The position numbers were made by a program, and so were the translations under genes. This document shows, in pieces, positions 12,220 to 23,899 of a stretch of 64,000 nt of DNA. Position 1 is the first letter of the stretch, and the number at the start of each line of letters is the position of its first letter. This stretch comes from Ceriagrion tenellum. Its lineage: Eukaryota > Arthropoda > Insecta > Odonata > Coenagrionidae. The notes beneath the pieces were generated by a model. The model was given only the letters and a program-made list of their open reading frames with translations, was not told the origin of the DNA and did not search any database. Location of the stretch: contig OY720643.1 of the NCBI GenBank assembly GCA_963169105.1, positions 97,350,848 through 97,414,847 on the forward strand, read 5' to 3'.

Positions 12220-12640
12220 CGAAGATGTCATTGCCCTCTATTAGGACAATATAGTACCTCTAGATGTCATCACACACAGCGCCGTGCCGGGTGCGTGTGT
12301 CGGAAGAAGTCCTCAAAGTTAAATCAGTTAATGGTTAAATGGTTAAAAGCAGTTCCATGCGTAATATCGAACGGAGGAATACCGATCCGATAGTATGCTG
12401 AAGTTTGTCTTGGACGTATAAATGTGAAGGACTATTCAAATGCCTGTTCATGTATATGTATTACCTCTACTTAAGAAGTCGCCACAGCAGACGGTGGCCC
12501 GCATTGACACAAGGGACGTGCAATCGGATTCTGTTAAATATACTAATTTTTTTCACAAAAAGTTGCACAAAATGACTGACTTCTTTCTTCATTATACTCG
12601 ACGCCTCGAGAATTAACCGTCTTCTAACACGTGAGGGCCG
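12220..12640 (+). repeat. Dispersed repeat A, copy 1
   Basis: Similar over about 400 nt, with gaps, to 26600-27000. Shared blocks include a GGACTA.CTA.TTGAAG-like stretch, GCCTGTTCATGT, CGCCACAGCA.ACGGTGGCC and CTTCATTATACT. There is no recognisable coding potential. Class is unknown. Confidence 0.65.
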
Positions 12641-14156
12641 CTGTCCCCGTCAGCTGATTCCTCCTCCGCTCGCGATAGCCCTACTCCAGATTGCAGCTTC
12701 CCTAACAAGCACACATTAGCTAGCCAAGCTTCCTATGACCGCGTGCAACCAGCCCGGCGTATTGTGTGGGGCGCGTCAGTTGTTTAGAACGTCAAAACGC
12801 ATGCTTTCATCATCGCCATTCTTCTTATGTCACCGAATTCTTTTAATGGCTGTGAGAATATTTTGAGAAGATATTTTAATGGGAACTAATACCAGAGTTT
12901 TCCAATCCGGATGGCCGAAAAATATTTTAATTATAAAAAACGGTTGTATATACGTTAATATGGAGTGAATTTTGGTCTTACAGGACTTAAGCTTGACGGA
13001 ATACCGCTAGAAATGACGTCCTCCAATCGGGAAAATTGAACGTCATTGCATTTATGACTCCAGAGCGACCTCTAAATATCAACAAATCAAGCCGATTTAT
13101 TTAGAATATCTTCTTACGTTCACACCATAGCACAATTTTAGAGGCTGAAATTTAAAATCCGAGAAAAATAAAGAAACCCAGAAATATTTTCGCAAACATG
13201 GCAGAGGCAGCGAAAATCATTATTCCCGGAGTAAACATTTTTCAACGCCTCTTTAATACGGAAAGTACCTATAGGGTTTTTTTCCTGGGGCCATGGATAA
13301 TCACAATTTTGAGTTCATACAGGGAAAGGGAGGACTTCGGTGATTTTCCTCATGGTGCGACAAAAAAATCTCCACATTGTAGACGATTTCTCCGCGATGG
13401 TATGAAACGCATGAATGCGCTCCTCGTAAGATATAACGAAAGAGCATAATTTTTCAGGCTACTCCGAGAATATGGAGCGAAGCCAAGCAGCATCCGGGAT
13501 TCATGGAATTATGGAATGCCGCAGGGAAGGCCTTTTGATAAAAAAAGAGATTTACTCAGCAACGTAAAAATACTGCAATAGGATATCTAGATAACTTAGC
13601 GAATCCCTGATGGCTGAGGACCGATAAAAAATTTCTAAAGTAACTTTTCATGACCTAACTTTTTGAGTCATGATTGATGGAAAAATATACATCAGAAAAT
13701 AAAAAAAACGTAAAGGCTAGCTCCCACTAATATGTTAGGAACCCAAATACGTCTACTAGATCGCATAGCTTCCATTAAGATAATGGAGTATTGGCTTTCT
13801 AGCGAAGGAGGAGAGGCATTAAAGCCATTGGGAATTTCCGACATTAGTTCCCATTAAAAATCTCTGCTCAAATATTTTTACAGCCAATGAAAAAATTAGG
13901 AAGAAGAATGGGAATAGATACAGAATGTTTTTTTACGTTCTCTATAACTAATCAGAGAGCTTACAAATTACTCAATGGCTAGAGTAAATAACAGATCGGT
14001 AATGCATAAAATATCACTTTAAAAAGCATTAGGTTAGACCTTGTGCCAAGATGGACGATTTTAACTGGAGAGATAATCTATATGCAATGCTCTAATCTAA
14101 TAAAATGAACATAGGATCGAACTTCATCGGTTGAATTTAAATGGCCCCTAATAGAG
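12641..14156. other. Intergenic or intronic sequence, one unrecognised frame
   Basis: A frame of 83 aa at 13198-13449 (plus) starts MAEAAKIIIPGV but matches nothing I recognise. The remainder is AT-rich, apart from the inverted pair at 12813-12900 and 13826-13912. Confidence 0.35.
12813..13912. repeat. Inverted repeat pair about 1.1 kb apart
   Basis: The left arm (12813-12900) has CCATTCTTCTT, AATGGCTG and TTTTAATGGGAACTAAT. The right arm (13826-13912) carries the same blocks on the opposite strand. Identity is roughly three quarters over 80-90 nt. It could be the termini of a DNA element with a 1-kb interior, or two independent inverted copies of one short repeat. Confidence 0.5.
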
Positions 14157-14160
14157 CCAA

Positions 14161-14737
14161 GGTAGTTTATAAGAATTATAATTTCACCTAGAAATCAATG
14201 AATATGGTTTCACTTTCAAGAAGTATAACTCACCCTTCCAAAAATACCAAAATATCAACCCCCTACCGAATTACTTTCCGAGATTTTTGACGAGAAATAC
14301 CTGACCTTTACATAGGCTATGGTGCATGAATGTATCCCAGAGAAACTTCATTTAAACAAATAAGAAGTTTATAACACCTAGATCTCATAAAAATAAACTG
14401 TGTAGTTTGTAAGTTTTCTCAACTATTATGAAAATAAATCATATAGTTACCGCAGTAACTTTTCGAGATTATCAAAGAACCTTTCATTGTTAAGGAGCTG
14501 TAAACGTACCGCGGGAAGAAAATGAGTCAAGTTAAAGAATTATAACGGCATATTTATTTTATTGCTTAGAATTTCAGTCATATAAACGTTTCCGTCATGT
14601 ATAAGTGCTCAGGCATATTTTTGCGCCATTAAGAATGCAATATTTAATTAATTCTTCCTACAGCTACAGAAATTAAAGCGTAGAGAGTTCGAATATGATC
14701 TCCATTATGACTAGTAAACTATCTCGCTCGAACTACC
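14161..14737 (+). mobile_element. TTAA-type MITE family 1, copy 1
   Basis: Ends read GGTAGTTTATAAG (left) and, on the opposite strand, GGTAGTTCGAGCGAGATAG (right). The flanking tetranucleotides are degenerate (CCAA and TTAC). The interior matches the copies at 44537-45073 (same orientation) and 43125-43630 (inverted), for example GTGTAGTTTGTAAGTTTTCT, AACGTACCGC and CATTATGACTAG. No coding capacity. Confidence 0.72.
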
Positions 14738-14741
14738 TTAC

Positions 14742-17246
14742 ACAATCAAAGCTTTAATGGCATTATCTGAGATCAGCTAGGGAAATACCAGGATTTGAAT
14801 CTCCGTCAAGTTAAGTGTTTATCCATCCAGAATCACCACGCATTTGGTTACCACCAAAGTTCACATGACTAAAGGGAAAAAACCCTTTTTCACGTTTCCC
14901 AATTAGTTACACAGCAAATAATTTTTAAGGCTAAATTGTTCTCTAGTTAATTAATAGCTTAGGCTCCTTTCACGTAAGTAACATGGTGTTTGGTACAAGA
15001 AAATCAGCGGCATGGATAACGGCCATATTAAAAAAAAATCTGCAGTAAAATAGCTAAATTATTGAACAGTGATGCCTCAAGGTTCAACCTTTCCGCAAGG
15101 TCTGTTTTAATTCAACGTTTTTAGGAATAGAGCTGGTTCCGTTTCCTTCAACTCGTTTCATAAAATTTTAACGATGTATTGTTATAAAATACTTCTACGG
15201 ACATCTGTGAGCAGCAGGTGCGAGGGATCAAAACTACATTCCAGAAGTAAATGGAGTAGAGAAGTATGACGGCTAATCTCCGGAAACCATCCAGGTCACC
15301 AGCGGAAGGCTTCAATTGTACGTGGCCCGGCACCCGCTGAGGGGTTAGCTGCCCGGCACGGCAATTCATTCTGACTTCTCCCAAGACCCAACACCGATCT
15401 CCTCCGCAATTCCCACAAACTCTCGTGAGTCTCGTTCAACCAAGAGACGAAGCGGCACATTCGCGTAACTGCAAAACTCATTCAATTAGGAAAGAGAGTT
15501 ATTGCAGAGCTAACTATTTCTACTTTTAAAAAATAACAGTTGAGGGCCTCAGTGCAAGAACCAGATGACTTCAGAAAATTTTTTTTGAGTAAATGCAAAA
15601 ATAACGTTTGATATTCATTTAAGAGCTTCATTTTTTTTAACTATTAAAAAGTAGTTTTATTGAATGGTTACTGCGTGTTTATGTGTCCCATATAGAATTA
15701 GAATGAAAAAATAACGATTAATACTTTGAAATGTATTATATATTGGTTTGGGCTTATCTTGTTTTTGCATCCAACATTTAGATCCTCAAATTTTACTAGC
15801 AAATTAACGTTTATTCCATAAATATACAGATAAAATAAAATATAAAAATACTTTATCATACTTTACAGACTACACAAGTACGATTTCATGAAAAACTCGT
15901 TACCAAGAATCTTTCTTTTCGAAATAAATGCGAAGTCAATGATAAATATACAGGAAAATAATTTGATATTGTGAGGAATTAATTTGACGCCACCAATTTA
16001 TCATTCAATTTCATCATAGTAACTTCCATTAATCATTTACAGCTTTCGGTGACCGAACCAAGCAAATGCAGGACCAGTATGATTATTGCTACAAATAGAA
16101 GGTTTCTGTGGTCAAATAAGCGTATATCACTCAGATATGACGATTCAAGTTAGGATCGTGCACCAAAAGAAGCGTTCTGCTGTGTTATGTATAATATGCG
16201 TATCGTAACTCATTTTTGGGCAAAAAAGGACTTATCTGGTTTTCGCACCTAACCCTATAATTTTTCCGAGTTAAGGAGTGACTGGTGTTCTACGATCATG
16301 GTGAAAGTGATAGGATCACTTATATGCTACCCAACCAAAATTCGGTTCCCTGCATTATAGCCAAACGCTCATAAATGTTTCTGTAATAAAGTGAAGCATT
16401 GGAAAACCAAAAACTGTGTTTCCTAAACGACTGACTATTTCTAAACGCAAATTGATGTCACTGCCTATAAAACTTAGGATAGCATATAAATAGGAAGGAA
16501 TGTGAAGCATATTTCATTCAACAGAGATTTAAAAAAATCAAATATTACAACAATGTTCATTTTATTGAAAATAATATAATAAGTTCCACTTTCAAAAGAA
16601 TTTTTAATTTAATAAAATGACAAACTTTTAAGATGCAAATCACATACTTAAAAATTACACTTCTTTTGAGATACTTTCCAGACGGAAATTTATTTTAATT
16701 AAAACGTTTTTCTCGCGGCGCCGTATAAAATTACAAACAACTCTATCTATAGAAATTAATAACATAATCGCTTCAACGTATTCACCTGTCCTTTCTTTAA
16801 ATCAAATACTGTTCTTGATGGCCAAGACTCGTTCACTGTCTATATTGCAGGCAGACTAACTAAAGGCAAATTCAGCATTTAAGTCCATGAGCTCGCAGAT
16901 TCAAATTTTCTCAAAATGTGTAAACATTTCCTTTCATCTATCATCTAAACAACTCTTTTTATAGAGGATGAAAATAGATCAACATTTTTCAGAAAAATAA
17001 AAAAGAATACTAAACAAGGAAACATAGACGTCTTTGAGAAAAAATAAATACAATAAACTAAGAATACATTCTACTAAGTGATACGTGGGCAATCAAAATG
17101 TACACGAGGAGTTGTTAGTGACACAAGAAACGAAAAAGTAAAAAAATATTGAACAACTTCAATGTGACACAGTAGGTGACACGGGGAAAAATGAGGAGGG
17201 TGGAAACATTTCCCCTGACCCGTTCAAAAAGTTAGAATTTGTGGAA
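14742..17246. other. AT-rich sequence, nothing recognised
   Basis: Contains short frames near 15148-15481 (minus) without family resemblance. Around 15300-15450 it is locally GC-richer. No RNA gene, repeat family or splice-supported exon was recognised. Confidence 0.35.
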
Positions 17247-17412
17247 CGCCAAAATTAGCAGTAATTCACAATGGCCCTAAGGTTGCTAACTTTAACGGAG
17301 GAATTAATGGAAAATAGAAACTTTGAGAACGCCAAAATTAGCAGTAATTCACAATGGCCCTAAGGTTGCCAACTTTAACGGAGGAATTAATGGAAAATAG
17401 AAACTTTGAGAA
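17247..17412. repeat. Tandem duplication of an 83-bp unit
   Basis: Two head-to-tail copies (17247-17329 and 17330-17412) differ at one position, TTGCTAAC against TTGCCAAC. Their near-identity implies a recent local duplication. The unit matches no known repeat that I recognise. Confidence 0.95.
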
Positions 17413-19240
17413 AACTAACAAATAGAGAGACGATGTTAGATGAAAATCAAACGGGGATTAAGCCAAGAGTAGTCATGCTGTAATCCGGCACAGTTCGGTA
17501 TCTATGCTAGCTCTAGCGGCTCAATAGAGGCTCAAAAAATGGGCTCTTTATTCATTCTCGCGCGAAGAACAACACTTTGGTAAAAATAAAAAAATGTAAT
17601 TAATCTAGGTATAAGATAATTGTAAAGCATTGCTATGATTATTTGAAAAACATTGACATATCGTAGAGTAAATCACGGTGTTACGAAACGACGCGGAATG
17701 GGGAAAACAAAAAAAAATTCTAGGATGTTTATTTTCAAATCCTTTGACTTTGCCCGGTTTTCCATGACTATTTTTGAATTTCCTGATTTTCCCCGCTCTC
17801 ATGGTTTTTCAGATCTGTAGCAACTTTAATCAGTCTTTTTTTGGGTCTTTGACAGCATTCATGCCGCCTTAATCAAGCCATATTGCCTCACTACTTAAGG
17901 ATTTCTAAACTTGACTTTGTCGTCACCTTTACTTCGTTGCTTTCACATAAATGAATGCAGCATAAATGTAATCGGATAATGCGAGCTAAGAAAAAAGAGA
18001 AATCGTTACAAAATAAAATAGCATAGGGACGTTAATTATTTGTAAGAAGACAATTTTAGGATCTTATATGTCATGGGAAGTTCATTCCTCACTTAACCGT
18101 GCCCTGATACGAGTAGGGCCAAAGGGATTGCAATTGCCGCAGGGACAAACATTTTGCGATTCAATAAAAACTTTAACATACAATTTCACAGAGGCAGGTG
18201 AATTTGACATATATGTCGAAATTAAAAAGCATCCTTAGACATTTTCATGCTGGCCAGCCAAACAATTCGTGATATTTCACCATCCTATGGCGCCGCATGC
18301 CATATTAGATACTGGTGACATATACCTGAGCAGGCGCGAGCATGGGAAGTAGTACAATGAAGGAAGACCAAGGCTGGAAAACACGTCCATGTACGTTGAG
18401 CACTTACTTATGGCCTCGCATGCAACAACAACTACACGCAATCGGTAATGCTATGATTAGTCCAAATGATGTACTAAAATAAGCAACGTTCGTGAGTCAA
18501 AAAAAATAAAACAGGTCAAACGAGGGACCTTGCAAAGCCATTCAGGAGATCGCTTAAAAAGTTCTCGACCGGTCATCGACGAGTTAGAATTCTCACACAA
18601 GGCGTTCGCGGGTCTCCCCATCACACTAAACGAGCGGCAATTTGCTTGATTCGAAAACACGACACGACTCCATCGATCAATTGGGCCTATCAGGTTGCTT
18701 CACAGCGTCGCACGCACCAACTGGAAGAGAGGGGATTCCGTGAAAGGTAGGTGGCACCATCTGGCGGCGAGGGACTGAAAATAGCGGGATACGGAGCGCG
18801 CGAGTTTTCCGTTTTAATTTTTTTCCCCCGCGAAATAAACGAGAGCACGTGATGTAGCCCCGGGAGACCTTCACGTGACTGCACTACGTTCCCGAGGGTT
18901 TTCCACGCGGAATGGAGGGAAGAGTTCCGTTAACAACTTTAAATTTTTAACCTAACAGAGCTGCCCCTGGGGTGAGGTTGCAGGTACGTCACATTCTTCA
19001 ACGCCGTGGGGGTGTCGGAAGCGTTAGAGTAACAGAGAACTAAAAGCAAGGTCATCCTTTTATTCTAGCAAAAATCTCCACCGGTACTGACCCATGAACT
19101 CTGCAAGACAAAAGGAATATGTTTTCCATATTTTATGGAACTTCACACGAAGGACAGCAAAATATTTTCACACCTTGGAAAAAGATATAGGTTTGCATGA
19201 AAACACTACATATACATCGACACAGTATCGTATGAAGTAC
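17413..19240. other. Non-coding sequence with a GC-richer patch at 18670-18960
   Basis: Mostly AT-rich. The patch at 18670-18960 is GC-richer and has two CACGTG boxes (18845-18850 and 18872-18877) and a CATCTGGCGGCGAGG stretch. It could be a promoter or 5' exon region. Three short overlapping minus-strand frames there (about 65 aa each) resemble nothing known, so no gene is called. Confidence 0.3.
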
Positions 19241-19300
19241 AGTATCACCACCTACAGGGAGTGTGGCAGGGGGGTTAATCAACAAGTATTACACCATACC
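19241..19300 (-). mobile_element. Possible bare 3' tail of LINE family A
   Basis: Contains GAGTGTGGCAGGGGGGTTAA, similar to the conserved GTGTGGCAGGGGGTG tail of the LINE at 38385-39180. The match is short. Confidence 0.3.
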
Positions 19301-19984
19301 CAATTATAGTTAATATAACTAAAACAAAGGACATCGACCCGCAAGCCTCTGGTAAGGAGCAGGCAGTTTTTTCTCTTTAATTTAGTTTCATAACTTTTTT
19401 CCACTTGCCCTCGCCAGAATTAATTTTTCAGCGACTACTCTTTCAAATAGATGAGGAATTTTTTTTTAATTGAACTGAATAGTTAGGTTAATCTTAATGG
19501 AATTTTGAAGCAGAAAGAGCAGGTATACTTGCACTTATTCACTAAAATAAAAAGATAGAAATCATTGCGAGAAAACAACCCACCACTGACTATTTTCTTC
19601 TCATTCGTGAATTTCTAACATCAGTCAGTACTTTCGAGAAAATTTATCTCAGGCTAAACAGGCATCTTAATGAGCCATTCTGTTCCAACGACATGAATTA
19701 GTAACTGCTTTAAACCTCTGCGGACCATTGCAATGATTAAAATGAGACTCTTGGGATATTTACCATATCATGAATTAATTAAAGGCCGAAATTTCCCCAA
19801 CAATGACGGAAGCATATTCCCCAATGTTTCTAAAAGAACACAAACTATTCCCACCCTCTCTCTCTCCCATGTCGCTGTAAGAATATAGAAGAACCGGGCT
19901 AAGGAACGAGCATGAAACTCTTGAAAAACCCTCCATCATTTGAGAGAAACGTCGGATTTACCATCAATAAATTGAAACCAAACA

Positions 19985-20437
19985 TTAATATAATACAAAT
20001 AAAAGCAGCACGCTTCGTTAAAAACTGCTATGAGAGAACACATAGTGTTTCACAACTTTTAGAGGAATTAAGGTGGGAGCCCTTAGAGACTTGAAAGCTA
20101 CACGCTAAACTTAGGTTGCTTGAGAAATTCAGAAGTGATATTTTTCAGAGCGACACAGAGAATATTATCATGACGCCTCACTACATCTCTAGGTCTGACA
20201 GAAGCGATAAAATAAGATACATTACCGAACAGATAGGTACAAAAACTCGTTCTTTCCGCGTACAAAAAGCGACCACAACAAGAACTGAACTCCACTAAAT
20301 ACACTCCCATACTACACGTCACCATTTCACCTCCCAAAACCTTATCCGTTACATCTCTACACAGCTGGTGTCCCAACACCCCCTGCCACACGCCCATGCG
20401 ACGCCTCGCTGGGTAACATGTGGATGTAGCATCAATC
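19985..20437 (+). mobile_element. LINE family A, 3' fragment of reverse-transcriptase ORF plus tail
   Basis: The plus-strand translation reads IQIKAARFVKNCYERTHSVS, then LLEELRWEPLET, a stop at TGA (20092-20094), and KLHAKLRLLEKFRSD. This is the C-terminal end of a non-LTR reverse transcriptase ORF. A short 3' UTR ends GGTAACATGTGGATGTAGCA. The 5' part is missing, as in typical target-primed truncation. The same tail recurs, in either orientation, near 38.4, 45.95, 51.2 and 52.9 kb. The minus-strand frame at 20098-20397 is a shadow. Confidence 0.8.
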
Positions 20438-20463
20438 CAAGGCGCGGCTTGAGAGTGTTACTT

Positions 20464-20641
20464 AAATAATAATAATTGATCGCAGATTTCGCCAATTACG
20501 GCCAATGTTACAAACCTGATTAGACGAACCCACACAACCATATCCTGGATGGTGAAAAACCACCCAGGTAAGATTCGAACCCGCAACCCGTCTGAATTAC
20601 AACGATTCTAATAATAGACCACATTATATCCTGCGGTTACC
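20464..20641 (-). mobile_element. tRNA-derived SINE, copy 1
   Basis: On the minus strand a GGTAACCGCAGGAT head precedes a pol III B-box-like GGGTTCGAATC. The body CTGGGTGGTTTTTCACCATC and an AATTGGCGAAATCTGCGAT tail follow, ending in an AT-rich run. Body and tail match copies at 23719-23899 and 37241-37425. Confidence 0.75.
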
Positions 20642-22320
20642 GCAACCCGTTAGGCTTCGCTCAAGCCATTGGGCTCGGAATTTCGACGGCAATGATATCA
20701 ACCCATTAGGACTCAAATGCTAGCTGTAAGTATTCTGATGTCCATTAAATGCATCAAGAAACAACCTGACGATAGCTAGAGACAAGGAAGAAGCATAAGG
20801 TAAATTTCAATGTCATTTTCAGCAACCATAAAACCTAAGATTGGTTTATGGCCAATTTTGGTGGTGAATTGTGAAAGTATAACTATTCTTCTGTAAATAC
20901 TTGTAATTCCCCACCTTAAAAAATATTAATTTTTTTATTTCATGAGTGCAATGACGGCAGAGGGTATTTCATAGTCCCCGTCTCGCCCCAATTACACCAA
21001 CCAACGAGTTTCATTATCATTATTATCCCAGCTCATCCAGGCATATTACGATCGTCTATCGTGTCTCACAAGCAAATGTTTCGAGGTAGATGGAATATTT
21101 ACTCGCATCCTGAGAGACCTAGACCACATATCCACGACGCAAAGTGTGATGGAGTGTCGGATGCAGGCGGGACGCGGTCGTGCGCTGAGAAGTCACGAAA
21201 GCTCGCTACAGCACTTCACGTTCGCATTACCCAACCACCCATCCAGGGCACCATGGAAACGAGACCAGAGCCGAGGGACCAAGGCAAAGGACAGCACATG
21301 ATACATGCACACACGGGGGGAACGAGCGAGTACGTACTAAGGAAAGCGAGAAAAAAATGAAAACTAACCCTGACACGCGACCTTGTGGGAGAACTGGACC
21401 GTTTGATTCCAGACTGACGAGTCTTTGTTATGCGAGGGAAAAAAATAACTTGAGGACAATGGAAACCAAACAGAGAGAGAGGGAGAAAGCGAGGAAAAAA
21501 AGCATACTGCAGTACCTGAGCAACGAGAATGCAACGGACGCTTTATGAAATTCCGGGCAAGGTGAAAACATTGCGCGCGACCCCAAATTACCACGGGATA
21601 CTCTGAAATTGTCACCTGTCATTCCCGAGGCATTGGATTACAGCGAGCTGCGCCCGACACAAAGAGGTTTTTGGCGCCGTACCCGAGATCAAACAATTAG
21701 TTCACCGCTTCCATCCAAGTGTGCACAGCAAAAAATAGATAAAGACTTTAATGAAAAAATATAGTAATATTGAACAGAGGGAAATAATAGGAGTGCAAAA
21801 GACATGAAATAATACAACAAATATAACTTTTACGAACACATGATGAGACTGCCTGAGTACTCACTTCCACAAGTGTGATATAATTGGATACAAGAGAAAA
21901 AAAATACGAAATAGAAGCAGGGGGCCAAGAACTAGATGGAAAGAGGGCGTGAAGAGGGAAATGGAAAAGAGAAAAAGGTAAAAGCGACTGGCAAAACAGA
22001 AAGACATGGCTGAAGGTTTGAGAAAACGACCGCTAGGGTGTGACGCTTGTATGCTGGCGCCAAATTCAGGCGTTCCTTATTTTGGTTCCTTTTTCGTTTC
22101 GTTGTTTCCCGTACCGGCCGCAGAGTTGCGAATGCATCATGGAGGAAATAAATCGGTCGACGCACGGAGTCTGAAGGGGATTTTTGTTTCTGGCGCCATT
22201 CGGGAGACTACTCACGGGAAGTCGTGGAGGTCACGGTGTTAGAAGCAGAGAGCACTGAGAGCACAGCATTATTAGGTCTCGTTATTCGGGTGAGTCACTA
22301 CTTTTTTTCTCCTTTATTTC
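20642..22320. other. Intergenic sequence with GC-richer unrecognised frames
   Basis: Frames at 21061-21360 (99 aa, plus), 21357-21548 (plus) and 22006-22242 (78 aa, plus) are open but match no family I know. Near 22280 a CGG/GTGAGTC splice-donor-like site follows a GC-richer block (22000-22280), so an untranslated or first exon is conceivable but unproved. Confidence 0.3.
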
Positions 22321-22715
22321 CCCGACTACCTCCTGTAGAAGTACAATGAATAGAAATACACAGCCTAATGATGACATTGCTGATGAAGGTTCAATTCTTA
22401 ACCAAAACAGAATAAATGTGCAAACACGGTCTGGAAGAACAGTAAGACCTCCTAGTCACCTTCATGATTATGTCTGCTGATATTATTTTATATAAATTAG
22501 TTAAAATAAGAAATGTTTACTTGTAAAGAAAAAGGATGCCATGATTGCTATAATGCATTTTAGTTACTACGCCATCTTGTTTTGTTTGTGTGTGGTCGCT
22601 ATGGAAAAGAGTTGGACATTGAATAGAGGCGACATTTTGGATTGGACACTCTTTTTGAGATTCTGTAATAAAGAGATCATAACACCTCTCTCATAACTTT
22701 CCCTTCCTTCTAGTG
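22321..22715 (+). mobile_element. LTR-retrotransposon 3' end: pol C-terminus plus probable LTR
   Basis: An open stretch ending at TGA (22478-22480) reads MNRNTQPNDDIADEGS and later TRSGRTVRPPSHLHDYVC. The RSGR-V-PP-L motif is typical of the C-terminus of Ty3/gypsy-type (or BEL) pol polyproteins. The following 230 nt have LTR-like character: a TG start and a GTAATAAAGAG poly(A)-type signal near 22665. No second LTR or other pol sequence was found, so the copy is truncated. The exact LTR borders are uncertain. Confidence 0.5.
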
Positions 22716-23718
22716 ATTCCCGATGATGATATGTGACTCGCGGCCCTTGTCATGAGAGAAAGTCACTCGGGGAATTAGAAAAGGACATATCGACCCTTCC
22801 ACCCTACCTCACCCATTCGAGAACTGGGGATTTTTCCTCACCCTTACCTGTACTGGCGCCCACAATTATCCATTTTTCGATCTTTCTATTTATTCGATCC
22901 CTCGCTGTCCGACCCCGCCCGGAGCTGGTCGGGTGATACAGTCCCCGTATCAGGGAAACAACAAAATCGTTGCATTGATTCCCATTTTGTAACATACTTA
23001 TAATTCAATCACATAGAAAAAAATAAGTTTGCAAGTGGAAAAGTGAGAGACAATCAGTATCAGAACGCAGACGCAAAGGGAGAATACAGATTATAAAGTA
23101 GGCAGGTAGATCAAAGATTAAAATTGATACATAGTATATGTCTCTCGAATATGCAAATGGTAGCGTAAAAAGGAAGCAGAACAGAGAAGGTTGGAAGCCC
23201 TCAAAATTTAACATCGAATAAAAAATCAGCAATGAAGAAGTCCCACGAAGGGTTACGACGCAGGGTATATTCAGAGCGGTCAAAAGCGACAATGTCTGTC
23301 GCAATGATTTGCGCAACCCGCCATGTCCTTAGCAAGTTTCATCTCCGCTGTCTATAAAGGACTGGCAAACAGTGAGAGGAAATGGTTCTGTACGGAGAAG
23401 TAATGGAGAAAAGATAACCATATTTGCCGGATTTCGAGGACGCATCGGCATCAACGATGCACCCCAGTTTTGAGGAGCAATGTACTGAGAAAAAAATAAA
23501 TATGATACACCAACTCGAAGACATCTTTTTTTATTTTTATTGTTCTTCATTAATGTATCCTATCAACAAAGAAAAATTAATTCTCCTTACTTATAGGTTA
23601 CCTTCATAACTTCAGATTAGAGTGTATAGCTGATAACCTTCCTTCCCCAAAGATAAGCATGGACCTATGAATAACGTAACCTTCGGCCTCGAAGACGCAC
23701 ATCAAATTTGGGGTTCGT
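22716..23718. other. Non-coding, nothing recognised
   Basis: Short frames on both strands (for example 23005-23316 minus) have no family resemblance. Confidence 0.35.
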
Positions 23719-23899
23719 TCTAATAATAATGTCGTCTTTATTTAGCGATAATACGACAATCGAGCCCTCTCCATTATATAACTCATTTTACGACACACAA
23801 ACAACTATTTCCTGGATGAAGAAAAATCCACCCAGGCGGGACTCGAACCCGCAACCCAGGGTTATCCGGAAAGGACTTTACCCTGCCGCCACCGGAGTC
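23719..23899 (-). mobile_element. tRNA-derived SINE, copy 2
   Basis: The minus strand reads CCGGTGGCGGCAGGGTAAAG (A-box region), then GGGTTCGAGTCCCGCC (B box) and CTGGGTGGATTTTTCTTCATC. A tail rich in ATAATAA ends near 23719. It is closest to the copy at 37241-37425. Confidence 0.85.

Noticed and set aside
17250..17320. Resemblance of CCTAAGGTTGC to a conserved large-subunit rRNA stretch
   Set aside because: Only a few bases match and the flanks do not continue as rRNA.
20098..20397. 99-aa minus-strand frame similar to the plus-strand frame at 38411-38626
   Set aside because: The similarity is real but both are antisense to the 3' end of LINE family A.
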